Made by a program: the position numbers and the translations under genes
In this document: positions 48,349-56,223 of the stretch, one piece after another
Numbering within the stretch: position 1 is the stretch's first letter
Layout: each line of letters starts with the position of its first letter
Notes under the pieces: model-generated
What the model was told of the DNA's origin: nothing
Database searches by the model: none
What the model saw: only the letters and a program-made list of their open reading frames with translations
Assembly (NCBI RefSeq): GCF_002300165.1
Contig: NZ_MLCE01000035.1
Span: forward strand, 1 to 64,000
DNA: 64,000 bases
Direction: 5' to 3'
Source of the DNA: Streptomyces sp. Tue6028
GTDB taxonomy: Bacteria > Actinomycetota > Actinomycetes > Streptomycetales > Streptomycetaceae

Positions 48349-49011
48349 ATGGCGTACCAGGCAGGAAGGCAGCGGTCCCAGCCGCGACCTGTCCCCGAGA
48401 CCGTCGAAGCTCAGGCGTACCTCCAGGACTACGCAGCCCTCCTCGAAGCCGTTCAGTTCCCCTCCGTCGTCTTCGACCACCGCTGGGACGTCGTCCTGTC
48501 GAACGCCGCCTTCGAGACACTTTTCGACGGCGTGGGAGCCCATCCGACGGCCATGCCGGGTGACAACTTCCTCCGGTTCGTGCTGTTCCACCCGGACGCG
48601 AGCACGGTTCTCGGCGAGCACGAGTCGAGCTGGTGCCTGCCGATGCTGGCGCACTTCGCCGCCGCCGTGGAGCGGCACGGCCAGGACCGCGGCCTCCAGT
48701 CGATCCGTCGGGAGATCGCCCAGGACCCCATCATGGACGCCGCCTTCCGCCACGGGCTGCCCCACTGGATCCGCGCGGTCGGCCCGGACGCCGTCGAGCA
48801 CGACGGCGCCGTACGTCCCCTGGTGCACCCCGATCCCCGCTGGGGCCGCACGGACTGCCGGATCGTCGACGACACCCCCAAGACCCTGCGGGACATGGGG
48901 TACACGCGGATGACCCTGGTCCTGCGCGACGCGGCCCGGCCCCTGCCGGCCGGCGGACCGCGCAAGTCCCGCACCACGCGCAACGGCGCGGCGGAGCTGC
49001 GGGCGGTCTGA
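48349..49011 (+). CDS. MmyB-like ligand-binding protein without HTH
   Basis: The 220-residue sequence resembles the MmyB-like ligand-binding domain that usually follows an XRE helix-turn-helix (PSVVFDHRWDVVLSNAAFET at the start, FLRFVLFHPDA in the middle). No DNA-binding helix-turn-helix is visible, so it may act by binding a small ligand or another protein. It diverges from the XRE regulator across the 22-bp palindrome. The start at ATG 48349 has GAGGGG at a long distance. Confidence 0.7.
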   Translation: MAYQAGRQRSQPRPVPETVEAQAYLQDYAALLEAVQFPSVVFDHRWDVVLSNAAFETLFDGVGAHPTAMPGDNFLRFVLFHPDASTVLGEHESSWCLPMLAHFAAAVERHGQDRGLQSIRREIAQDPIMDAAFRHGLPHWIRAVGPDAVEHDGAVRPLVHPDPRWGRTDCRIVDDTPKTLRDMGYTRMTLVLRDAARPLPAGGPRKSRTTRNGAAELRAV

Positions 49012-49015
49012 GCGC

Positions 49016-49795
49016 TCAGTCGGCCGGTGTCACGAGCACCAGCGGTACGCCGTCGCACGGCACCAGTCGCAGCCGCTCGAAGAGAGTGCTCCGCCCCGCC
49101 GCGAGGACGGCCCCGAAGTCCGGTCCCCGGGTGAGGGAGCCGGCCAGGTGGTCGGGGTCGGCGGAGGCGGCGACCCGGCCGCGGGCGTTCACCAAGTGGG
49201 CGGGACCCGGGAGCCGTTGGAGCAGCGGGACGACCGCGGCCTCGAAGTGCCGCAGATACACGTCGGCCGCGGCGACCCCCACGAAACGGCCCTCCACGTG
49301 CACGGGCGCGGACAGCGTCAGGCTGTACTCGTCGGAGCACAGGTAGTCGACGTAGGGCCCGGCGACGGCGCGCTGTCCGGTGTCGCGGGGGAGGGCGAAC
49401 CAGTCCCAGTGCGTGTAGTCGGAGTACGCCGAGTGCCGCGGGTCGAGGTCGAGCAGCAGCGGTCGTACATCGCCGTCGGGGCCCGTCTGCCACCATTCCA
49501 GCCACGCCGGTACGTCGGCGAGCAGCCCGGGCGCCGCGACGAACCCGGCGCCCGACACCAACTCCTGCCGGGCGAGGCGCAGATGGAGCCCCGGGCGCAG
49601 TGCCGCGAGGTCGACGGTGGCGGGCCGGTCGCCCCGCGCGGCGACCCGGGTGAGCAGGGCCGCGGTGTCGGCGCGGGTCTCGGTGACCGCCTCGAAGACG
49701 GCCTCCAGCGTGGAGCGGACCTGCGCGGCGACGGCCGCCCGCGGTGTCGCGTCAAGCGTCGCCGTGGCGCCGACCTGGCCGGGGCTCCTGCTCAT
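49016..49795 (-). CDS. soluble Cache-domain protein
   Basis: This 259-residue protein resembles a PDC/Cache-type sensor domain (HWDWFALPRDTGQRAVAGPY, GVAAADVYLRHFE). There is no signal peptide or membrane helix, so it appears cytosolic, unlike most Cache domains. ATG 49795 has GGAGGG upstream and the gene begins 44 bases inside the end of the FadR gene, which couples them. A ligand-sensing role linked to the FadR regulator and the divergent polyamine-type importer is inferred. Confidence 0.75.
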   Translation of the reverse strand: MSRSPGQVGATATLDATPRAAVAAQVRSTLEAVFEAVTETRADTAALLTRVAARGDRPATVDLAALRPGLHLRLARQELVSGAGFVAAPGLLADVPAWLEWWQTGPDGDVRPLLLDLDPRHSAYSDYTHWDWFALPRDTGQRAVAGPYVDYLCSDEYSLTLSAPVHVEGRFVGVAAADVYLRHFEAAVVPLLQRLPGPAHLVNARGRVAASADPDHLAGSLTRGPDFGAVLAAGRSTLFERLRLVPCDGVPLVLVTPAD

Positions 49796-50570
49796 GGGTG
49801 CCCTCCAGCGGACGGGGACCGGACGCGGTGCGCGGCATCGCGAGGCGGAGGGCGATGAGCCGCGCCGTCGAGTCCTGGACGCACCGCTCGGCCAGCGCTC
49901 TGGCCGATTCGTGGGCCCCATCTTGCACCGCCGAGATTACGGAGCGGTGACGGTCGGCGACTTCTTCACGATATTCGTCGTCCCCGAGCACGAGACACAG
50001 CAGTGCGCCCACATCCGTCTGGAGCGCGACCTGTTCGCGGGTGAGCCGGGCGGACTGCGCGGCGGCGGCGAGCTCGACGTGGAAGCGGCCGTAGACGCGG
50101 CTGCGCGCGGCGGCGTCCTCGGCGGACGTGAGCTCCTCCAGGGTGCGCCGCAGTGGCTGGAGGTCGGCCGGTTCGGTGCGCTGCGCTGCGAGCCGGGCCG
50201 CCGCCCCCGTCACGGCCGCCCAGTGGTCGCCGAGATCGCGCAGCTCCTCGGTGCTCCAGCCGGCCAGCCGGGTCAGCAGCCGTTCCTCGCCGGGGACCTC
50301 GGGCAGGGACACGAAGCTGCCGCCGCCGCGGCCCCGGCGCGTGGTGACCAGTCCTTGCTGCCGCAGCGCCATCAGCGCCTCGCGCAGGGTGACCGTGGAC
50401 ACGCCGAGCTGCCCGGCCAGCTCCATCTCGCCGGGCAGCTGCTCCCCGTCGGCGAGCAGTCCGAGCTCGATGGCGTCGCCGAGCCTGCGGACCACCGTCT
50501 CGACCCGGGCGCGGTTGTCCACGGGTGTGAAGACGGCTCTGCGGACACCGTCGCCCATGTGTTGCTTCAC
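49752..50570 (-). CDS. GntR-family (FadR type) regulator
   Basis: An N-terminal winged helix (PGEMELAGQLGVSTVTLREA) and a C-terminal all-helical FCD-type domain with possible metal ligands (FHVEL, DRHRSV) identify a FadR-subgroup regulator of 272 residues. GTG 50570 follows GAGGTGG; GTG 50579 and ATG 50558 are alternatives. It diverges from the ABC importer, over a gap containing the GTTGACTCAAC palindrome, and overlaps the Cache gene, so it probably controls uptake. Confidence 0.9.
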   Translation of the reverse strand: MKQHMGDGVRRAVFTPVDNRARVETVVRRLGDAIELGLLADGEQLPGEMELAGQLGVSTVTLREALMALRQQGLVTTRRGRGGGSFVSLPEVPGEERLLTRLAGWSTEELRDLGDHWAAVTGAAARLAAQRTEPADLQPLRRTLEELTSAEDAAARSRVYGRFHVELAAAAQSARLTREQVALQTDVGALLCLVLGDDEYREEVADRHRSVISAVQDGAHESARALAERCVQDSTARLIALRLAMPRTASGPRPLEGTHEQEPRPGRRHGDA

Positions 50571-50586
50571 GGTCACCACCTCGTGC

Positions 50587-50597
50587 GTTGACTCAAC
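50587..50597. promoter_or_regulatory. palindrome in the FadR/importer gap
   Basis: GTTGA-C-TCAAC is a perfect 5+1+5 inverted repeat 17 bases upstream of the FadR start and about 96 bases upstream of the ATPase gene. It is a candidate FadR-family operator, or part of a promoter. Confidence 0.45.
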
Positions 50598-50692
50598 CTT
50601 TACTCTAAGGGGGTCTTGAGCTTTGAACTATGACTTCATATCTTTCCGGTCAGTGTTTCAACGTGGACATGGACCAGAAAGGTTCCCCACCC

Positions 50693-51730
50693 ATGCAGGG
50701 ATTGGCGATCCGGCTCCAGGGCCTGCGGAAGGCGTTCGGAGAGACGACCGCCGTGGCCGGAGTCGATCTGGACATCACCGACGGCGAGTTCTTCTCGATG
50801 CTCGGCCCGTCCGGTTCGGGCAAGACGACGGTGCTGCGGATGATCGCGGGCTTCGAGACCCCGACCGCCGGCCGCATCGAACTGGCGGGTCAGGAGGTCA
50901 CCGGCCTCGCCCCCTTCGAGAGGGACGTGCACACCGTCTTCCAGGACTACGCCCTGTTCCCGCACATGACCGTCGAGCAGAACGTCGCCTACGGCCTCAA
51001 GGTGCGCAAGGTGCCCAAGCCGGAGCGGCTGGTGCGGGCCCGCAAAGCGCTCGCCGACGTACGGCTCGAAGGGTTCGGCAAGCGGCGCCCCGCCCAGCTC
51101 TCCGGGGGCCAGCGCCAGCGCGTGGCACTCGCCCGTGCCCTCGTCGGCCGCCCCCGGGTACTGCTGCTCGACGAGCCGCTCGGCGCCCTCGACCTCAAAC
51201 TGCGCGAGCAGATGCAGGTCGAACTCAAGGCGATCCAGCGCGAGGTCGGCATCACCTTCGTCTTCGTCACCCACGACCAGGAGGAGGCCCTGACGATGAG
51301 CGACCGCATCGCCGTCTTCAACCAGGGCCGCGTCGAACAGGTCGGCACCCCGGCCGAGATCTACGAACGCCCCGCCACCGGCTTCGTCGCGGGCTTCGTC
51401 GGCACCTCCAACCTCCTCGAAGGGGCCTCGGCGGAGCAGGTCGTCGGCGCTCCCGGCACCTACAGCATCCGGCCCGAGAAGATCCGGGTCCTCAAGGAGT
51501 CCGCCGAAGCCGACGAGCCCGAGCACTCCACCGCCACGGGCACCGTCGTCGAGGTCGTCTACCTGGGCGACTCCACCCGCTTCCTCGTGGACCTCGACGC
51601 GGGCGGTCGCCTCACCGCCCTCCAGCAGAACCTGGAGACCTCGTCCGAGGACGTCGCCGCCCTGCGCGGCACCCGGGTCCGGCTCCAGTGGCACCGCCGT
51701 CACGCCTTCAAGGTCCCCGACCCCCGCTGA
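50693..51730 (+). CDS. polyamine-type ABC transporter ATPase (PotA-like)
   Basis: This 345-residue nucleotide-binding subunit has Walker A GPSGSGKTT, the Q-loop in VFQDYALF, the ABC signature LSGGQRQRVAL, Walker B LLLDEP and the switch His in FVTHD. A C-terminal TOBE_2-type beta domain follows, typical of PotA and other MOI/CUT2-like importers. ATG 50693 is the chosen start; ATGs at 50630 and 50669 are in frame. It is first in the operon with a binding lipoprotein and two permeases. Confidence 0.94.
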   Translation: MQGLAIRLQGLRKAFGETTAVAGVDLDITDGEFFSMLGPSGSGKTTVLRMIAGFETPTAGRIELAGQEVTGLAPFERDVHTVFQDYALFPHMTVEQNVAYGLKVRKVPKPERLVRARKALADVRLEGFGKRRPAQLSGGQRQRVALARALVGRPRVLLLDEPLGALDLKLREQMQVELKAIQREVGITFVFVTHDQEEALTMSDRIAVFNQGRVEQVGTPAEIYERPATGFVAGFVGTSNLLEGASAEQVVGAPGTYSIRPEKIRVLKESAEADEPEHSTATGTVVEVVYLGDSTRFLVDLDAGGRLTALQQNLETSSEDVAALRGTRVRLQWHRRHAFKVPDPR

Positions 51731-51767
51731 CTCCCACGCTCAGTCCCCGTCACGTATGGAGTACGTC

Positions 51768-52967
51768 GTGCGCCTCACCCGAACCCTTCCAGCAGCCGCC
51801 GCCGTCGCGGTGCTCCTCGCGGCCACCGCCTGCGGGTCGTCCGACTCGGGCGGCTCCTCCTCGTCCACCGGACTCAACCCGCCCGACCTGAAGGCGCAGT
51901 CGAAGCTCGGCAAGACCGAGGGGCAGGTCAACCTGATCGCCTGGGCCGGCTACGTCGAGGACGGCTCCAACGACCCGAAGGTCGACTGGGTGAGCGACTT
52001 CGAGAAGCAGACCGGCTGCCAGGTCAACTCCAAGGTCGCGGCCAGCTCCGACGAGATGGTCAAGCTGATGAAGACCGGCCAGTACGACGCCGTCTCCGCC
52101 TCCGGCGACGCCTCGCTGCGTCTCATCGCCTCCGGCGACGCGGCCCCGGTCAACACCGGCCTCGTGCCGAACTACAAGAACGTGTTCAGCGGCCTGAAGA
52201 ACGGCGGCTGGAACTCCGTCGACGGCCAGATGTACGGCATCCCGCACGGCCGGGGCGCCAACCTCCTGATGTACAACACCGAGAAGGTCACCCCCGCCCC
52301 CACCTCCTGGTCCGCCGTCTTCGACGACGCCGCCGCCCACAAGGGCCACGTGACCGCGTACGACTCGCCCATCTACATCGCCGACGCGGCGCTGTACCTG
52401 AAGTCGGCCCGGCCCGAACTGAAGATCAAGGATCCGTACGCCCTCGACCAGAAGCAGTTCGACGCGGCCGTCGACCTGCTGAAGAAGCAGAGCGCGAACG
52501 TGGGGGAGTACTGGAGCGACTACCTCAAGGAGATCTCCGCGTTCAAGAGCGGCGACTCCGTGATCGGCACGACCTGGCAGGTCATCGCCAACCTCACGCA
52601 GGACGAGGGCGCGAAGGTCAAGGCCTTCGTGCCCAAGGAGGGCTCCACGGGCTGGTCCGACACCTGGATGCTCTCCGCCAAGGCCAAGCACCCCAACTGC
52701 GCCTACAAGTGGATGGACTGGATCATCTCGCCGAAGGTGAACGCCCAGGTCGCCGAGTACTTCGGCGAGGCCCCGGCCAACACCGAGGCGTGCGCCGAGA
52801 CCAGCGACAAGTCGTTCTGCGACACCTTCCACGCCGCCGACGAGGGCTACTGGAAGAACATCGCCTTCTGGAACACGCCCATCGAGCAGTGCCTCGACGG
52901 CCGCACCGACGTCAAGTGCGTCCCGTACGCGAAGTGGGTCCAGGCCTGGACCGAGATCAAGGGCTGA
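51768..52967 (+). CDS. polyamine-type substrate-binding lipoprotein (PotD-like)
   Basis: A lipoprotein signal ending ATAC precedes a 375-residue PotD/SBP_bac_8-like protein (GQVNLIAWAGYVEDG, SGDASLRLIASGD, YGIPHGRGANLLMYN). These proteins bind polyamines, GABA or related amines. GTG 51768 has GGAG six bases upstream and is preferred over ATG 51756. It is 37 bases from the ATPase gene and 9 before the first permease. Confidence 0.92.
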   Translation: MRLTRTLPAAAAVAVLLAATACGSSDSGGSSSSTGLNPPDLKAQSKLGKTEGQVNLIAWAGYVEDGSNDPKVDWVSDFEKQTGCQVNSKVAASSDEMVKLMKTGQYDAVSASGDASLRLIASGDAAPVNTGLVPNYKNVFSGLKNGGWNSVDGQMYGIPHGRGANLLMYNTEKVTPAPTSWSAVFDDAAAHKGHVTAYDSPIYIADAALYLKSARPELKIKDPYALDQKQFDAAVDLLKKQSANVGEYWSDYLKEISAFKSGDSVIGTTWQVIANLTQDEGAKVKAFVPKEGSTGWSDTWMLSAKAKHPNCAYKWMDWIISPKVNAQVAEYFGEAPANTEACAETSDKSFCDTFHAADEGYWKNIAFWNTPIEQCLDGRTDVKCVPYAKWVQAWTEIKG

Positions 52968-52976
52968 GAGACACCC

Positions 52977-53867
52977 ATGACCTCCACCGCGCAGGCCGCC
53001 GGACGGTCCCCCGTCCGGCGGCTCGCCGGGACCCTGCACCGCCGGCCGCGGCTCAGGCTGTCCCTGCTCCTGACCGCGCCCCTGCTCTGGCTCGCCGTGC
53101 TCTACCTCGGCTCGCTGGCGGTGCTGTTCGTCTCGGCGTTCTGGACGACCGACTCCTTCACCTCCGAGGTCGTGAAGGTCTGGTCGACCGACAACTTCCA
53201 CGAGCTGTTCACCACGCCGGTCTTCCGGCAGGTGATCCTGCGCAGCATCGGCGTCGCCCTCGCGGTCACCGCCCTGTGCGCGCTGATCGCCTTCCCGGTC
53301 GCCTTCTTCACGGCCCGGATCGCCAGGCCCACGTGGCGTCCGCTGCTCGTCGTCGCCATCCTCACGCCGCTGTGGGCGAGTTACCTCGTCAAGGTGTACG
53401 CCTGGCGGCTGATCCTCTCCCAGGGCGGACTCGCCGACTGGATGCTGGAGCCGTTCGGGCTGAGCGGACCCGGCTTCGGACTTCCCGCGGCGGTCATCGC
53501 ACTGACCTACCTGTGGCTGCCGTACATGATCCTGCCGATCCACACGGCGCTGGAGCAGCTGCCCGACAACCTGCTCGACGCGTCGGCGGACCTGGGCGGG
53601 CGCCCCGCGCGCACCTTCCGCTCGGTGGTGCTGCCGATGGTGCTGCCGTCCGTGGCCGCGGGCTCGGTCTTCACCTTCTCCCTCAGCCTCGGCGACTACA
53701 TCACCGTGCAGATCGTCGGCGGCAAGACCCAGCTCATCGGCAACCTCGTCTACTCCAACATCGAACTGAACCTGCCCATGGCCGCCGCGCTCGGCACGGT
53801 CCCCGTCGTGGTCATCGTGGTGTACCTGCTCGCGATGCGTCGCACGGGCGCCCTGAGCAGCCTCTGA
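52977..53867 (+). CDS. ABC transporter permease (PotB-like)
   Basis: This 296-residue permease has six helices beginning LLLTAPLLWLAVLYLGSLAV and the EAA loop near LLDASADLGGRPARTFRSV. It forms the channel with the next permease. A short Arg-rich N-terminus lies in the cytosol. Spacing to the neighbouring genes is ten bases or less. Confidence 0.93.
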   Translation: MTSTAQAAGRSPVRRLAGTLHRRPRLRLSLLLTAPLLWLAVLYLGSLAVLFVSAFWTTDSFTSEVVKVWSTDNFHELFTTPVFRQVILRSIGVALAVTALCALIAFPVAFFTARIARPTWRPLLVVAILTPLWASYLVKVYAWRLILSQGGLADWMLEPFGLSGPGFGLPAAVIALTYLWLPYMILPIHTALEQLPDNLLDASADLGGRPARTFRSVVLPMVLPSVAAGSVFTFSLSLGDYITVQIVGGKTQLIGNLVYSNIELNLPMAAALGTVPVVVIVVYLLAMRRTGALSSL

Positions 53868-53877
53868 GGAGCCCGCA

Positions 53878-54693
53878 GTGCAACTCTCCCGTCCCGCGCG
53901 CATCGCGCTGCGCGTCGCCGCCGGGCTCGGCTTCGCGATCATCTACGTGCCGCTCGCGCTCGTCCTGGTCAACTCCTTCAACCCGGACCGCAGCGCGAGC
54001 TGGCCCCCGCCCGGCCTCACCACCCACTGGTGGTCGACCGCCTGGCAGAACGAGGGCGCCCGCGCGGCACTGTGGGTCTCGGTGAAGGCGGGTCTCGGTG
54101 CCACGGCCATCGCCCTGGTGCTCGGCACGCTGATCGCCTTCGCGGTGGCCCGGCACCGGTTCTTCGGCCGCGACGCGATCTCCTTCGTGGTCGTCCTGCC
54201 GATCGCGCTGCCCGGCATCGTCACCGGCATCGCGCTCAACTCGGCCTTCGGCACGGTGCTCGAACCGCTCGGTGTCGGCCTCGGCATGTTCACCGTGATC
54301 GTCGGACACGCCACCTTCTGCATCGTGGTCGTCTTCAACAACGTGGTGGCCAGGCTGCGGCGCACCGCGGGATCGTACGAGGAAGCCGCCATGGACCTCG
54401 GCGCGAACACCTTCCGGGCCTTCGTGGACGTCACCTTCCCGCTGGTGCGCTCCGCCCTGCTCGCGGGCGGAATGCTCGCCTTCGCGCTCTCCTTCGACGA
54501 GATCGTGGTGACGACGTTCACCGCCGGACCCGGCATCGAGACCCTGCCGATCTGGATCTTCAACAACATGACACGGCCTCAGCAGGCCCCGGTCGTCAAC
54601 GTCGTGGCGGCGGTCCTCGTCCTGCTCTCGGTGATCCCGATCTACGCGGCGCAGCGGCTGTCGGCCGACACGGCGACCGGGAGCAGGATCTGA
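53878..54693 (+). CDS. ABC transporter permease (PotC-like)
   Basis: This 271-residue permease has the EAA motif in SYEEAAMDLGANTFRAFVDV and six helices starting FAIIYVPLALVLVNSFNPD. GTG 53878 follows GAGGAGC. It ends the importer operon at a hairpin, just before the hydroxyproline-type cluster. The transporter could supply that cluster with its substrate, but the terminator and separate operators argue for independent transcription. Confidence 0.93.
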   Translation: MQLSRPARIALRVAAGLGFAIIYVPLALVLVNSFNPDRSASWPPPGLTTHWWSTAWQNEGARAALWVSVKAGLGATAIALVLGTLIAFAVARHRFFGRDAISFVVVLPIALPGIVTGIALNSAFGTVLEPLGVGLGMFTVIVGHATFCIVVVFNNVVARLRRTAGSYEEAAMDLGANTFRAFVDVTFPLVRSALLAGGMLAFALSFDEIVVTTFTAGPGIETLPIWIFNNMTRPQQAPVVNVVAAVLVLLSVIPIYAAQRLSADTATGSRI

Positions 54694-54705
54694 CGGTGCC
54701 GTGGG

Positions 54706-54733
54706 GGTGCCGTGGGATCCTCCCCACGGCACC
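54706..54733 (+). terminator. terminator with duplicated left arm
   Basis: GGTGCCGTGGG pairs with CCCACGGCACC around ATCCTC. The left arm is also present as a direct copy at 54695-54705, so two mutually exclusive hairpins can form. It separates the importer operon from the hydroxyproline genes. Confidence 0.75.
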
Positions 54734-54749
54734 CTGTGCGCGCACAGAA

Positions 54750-54765
54750 GTATGTGACATAGTAC
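54750..54765. promoter_or_regulatory. GTGACAT-type operator 1 (before the amine oxidase)
   Basis: GTATGTGACATAGTAC contains the perfect TATGT-G-ACATA palindrome and ends four bases before GTG 54770. It shares the GTGACAT core with two other sites in the cluster. TAGTAC also fits a promoter -10 region, so the transcript may begin at the start codon. Confidence 0.65.
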
Positions 54766-54769
54766 TGGC

Positions 54770-55927
54770 GTGGCCAAGCCATTTACCTGCGATGTCGTGG
54801 TTGTCGGAGCCGGAATGGTCGGCGCGGCCTGTGCGCTGTACGCGGCCCGCGCGGGCCTCGACGTCACCGTGGTGGACCGCGGCGCGGTGACCGGCGGCAC
54901 GACCGGCGCCGGCGAGGGCAACCTGCTGGTCTCCGACAAGGAGCCCGGACCCGAACTCGATCTCGCCCTGCTGTCCGGGCGGTTGTGGTCCGAGCTCGCC
55001 GCGGAGGACGGACTCGGACCGGCGATCGAGTACGAGGCCAAGGGTGGCGTGGTGGTGGCCGCCACGCCCCGGGAACTGGCCGCCCTGGAGGCCTTCGCGG
55101 ACGGCCAGCGGGCGGCCGGGGTCACGGCGGACCCGGTCGCGGCGGACCGGCTCCACGACCTGGAGCCGTACCTGGCCCCGGACCTGGCGGGCGCCGTGCA
55201 CTACCCGCAGGACTCCCAGGTGATGCCTGCCCTGGCCGCCGCCCACCTCCTGCGCGCCTCGGGAGCGCGACTGCTCACCGGGCGGACCGTGACCGCGGTG
55301 CTGCGCGCGCCGGCCGGACCGGTCCGCGGCGTACGGACCGACCGGGGCGACATCCACGCCCCGGCCGTCGTGAACGCGGCCGGGACCTGGGGTGCGGACG
55401 TGGCCGGTCTCGCGGGCGCCCCGCTGCCCGTGCTGCCCCGCCGCGGATTCGTCCTCGTCACCGAGCCGTTGCCGCGCCGGGTGCGCCACAAGGTGTACGC
55501 GGCCGACTACGTCGCCGACGTGGCCAGCGACTCGGCGGCCCTCCAGACCTCGCCCGTCGTCGAGGGGACGGCGGCGGGGCCGGTCCTGATCGGGGCGAGC
55601 CGCGAACGGGTCGGATTCGAGCGCTCGTTCTCGCTGCCGGTCGTCCGGGCACTGGCCGAGGGCGCGACCCGGCTCTTCCCTTTCCTGTCGGAGGTGCGCG
55701 CGCTGCGGACGTACCTGGGCTTCAGGCCGTACCTGCCGGACCACCTGCCCGCGATCGGCCCCGACCTCCGGGTCCCCGGACTGCTGCACGCCTGCGGGCA
55801 CGAGGGCGCGGGCATCGGACTCGCCACAGGCACCGGGCAGTTGATCGCGCAGGTCCTGACCGGCACGACACCCGGCCTCGACCTCACCCCGTTCCGCCCC
55901 GACCGCTTTCCCGAGGAGGCCGTGTGA
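54770..55927 (+). CDS. FAD-dependent amine oxidase of the D-hydroxyproline dehydrogenase type
   Basis: This 385-residue DAO-family flavoprotein has the dinucleotide motif VVVVGAGMVGAACAL (GxGxxG at 13-18) and a C-terminal GHEGAGIGLATGTGQ. With the two following genes it resembles the heteromeric D-hydroxyproline dehydrogenase of the HypE pathway, which makes pyrroline-4-hydroxy-2-carboxylate. No ribosome site precedes GTG 54770, so a leaderless message is likely. The stop overlaps the ferredoxin-like gene as GTGA. Confidence 0.87.
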   Translation: MAKPFTCDVVVVGAGMVGAACALYAARAGLDVTVVDRGAVTGGTTGAGEGNLLVSDKEPGPELDLALLSGRLWSELAAEDGLGPAIEYEAKGGVVVAATPRELAALEAFADGQRAAGVTADPVAADRLHDLEPYLAPDLAGAVHYPQDSQVMPALAAAHLLRASGARLLTGRTVTAVLRAPAGPVRGVRTDRGDIHAPAVVNAAGTWGADVAGLAGAPLPVLPRRGFVLVTEPLPRRVRHKVYAADYVADVASDSAALQTSPVVEGTAAGPVLIGASRERVGFERSFSLPVVRALAEGATRLFPFLSEVRALRTYLGFRPYLPDHLPAIGPDLRVPGLLHACGHEGAGIGLATGTGQLIAQVLTGTTPGLDLTPFRPDRFPEEAV

Positions 55928-56223
55928 ATCCGCTGCGACGGGCCGGGGCCCGGCCCGGCCCCGCCTTCACCGTCACCCTCGACGGCCGGGAGATCGAGGC
56001 GCTGCCCGGCCGGACCGTGGCCGCCACCCTGTGGGCGGCGGGCGTCACGTCCTGGCGCAGCACACGCGGCGCGGGCCGTCCGCGCGGCGTCTTCTGCGGC
56101 ATCGGCGTCTGCTTCGACTGCCTCGTCACCGTCAACGGCCGCCCCAACCAGCGGGCCTGCCTGGTCCCGGTGCGCCCCGGCGACGAGATCCGTACGCAGG
56201 AGGGCACGGGCCACGATGACTGA
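55924..56223 (+). CDS. [2Fe-2S]-binding subunit of the amine oxidase
   Basis: This 99-residue protein has the plant-type ferredoxin cysteine pattern CGIGVCFDC followed by RAC. It matches the small subunit of heteromeric hydroxyproline/sarcosine oxidase-like enzymes. GTG 55924 overlaps the previous stop; the next gene starts eight bases before its stop (ATGACTGA). Electron transfer between the two flavoprotein subunits is the expected role. Confidence 0.88.
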   Translation: MNPLRRAGARPGPAFTVTLDGREIEALPGRTVAATLWAAGVTSWRSTRGAGRPRGVFCGIGVCFDCLVTVNGRPNQRACLVPVRPGDEIRTQEGTGHDD

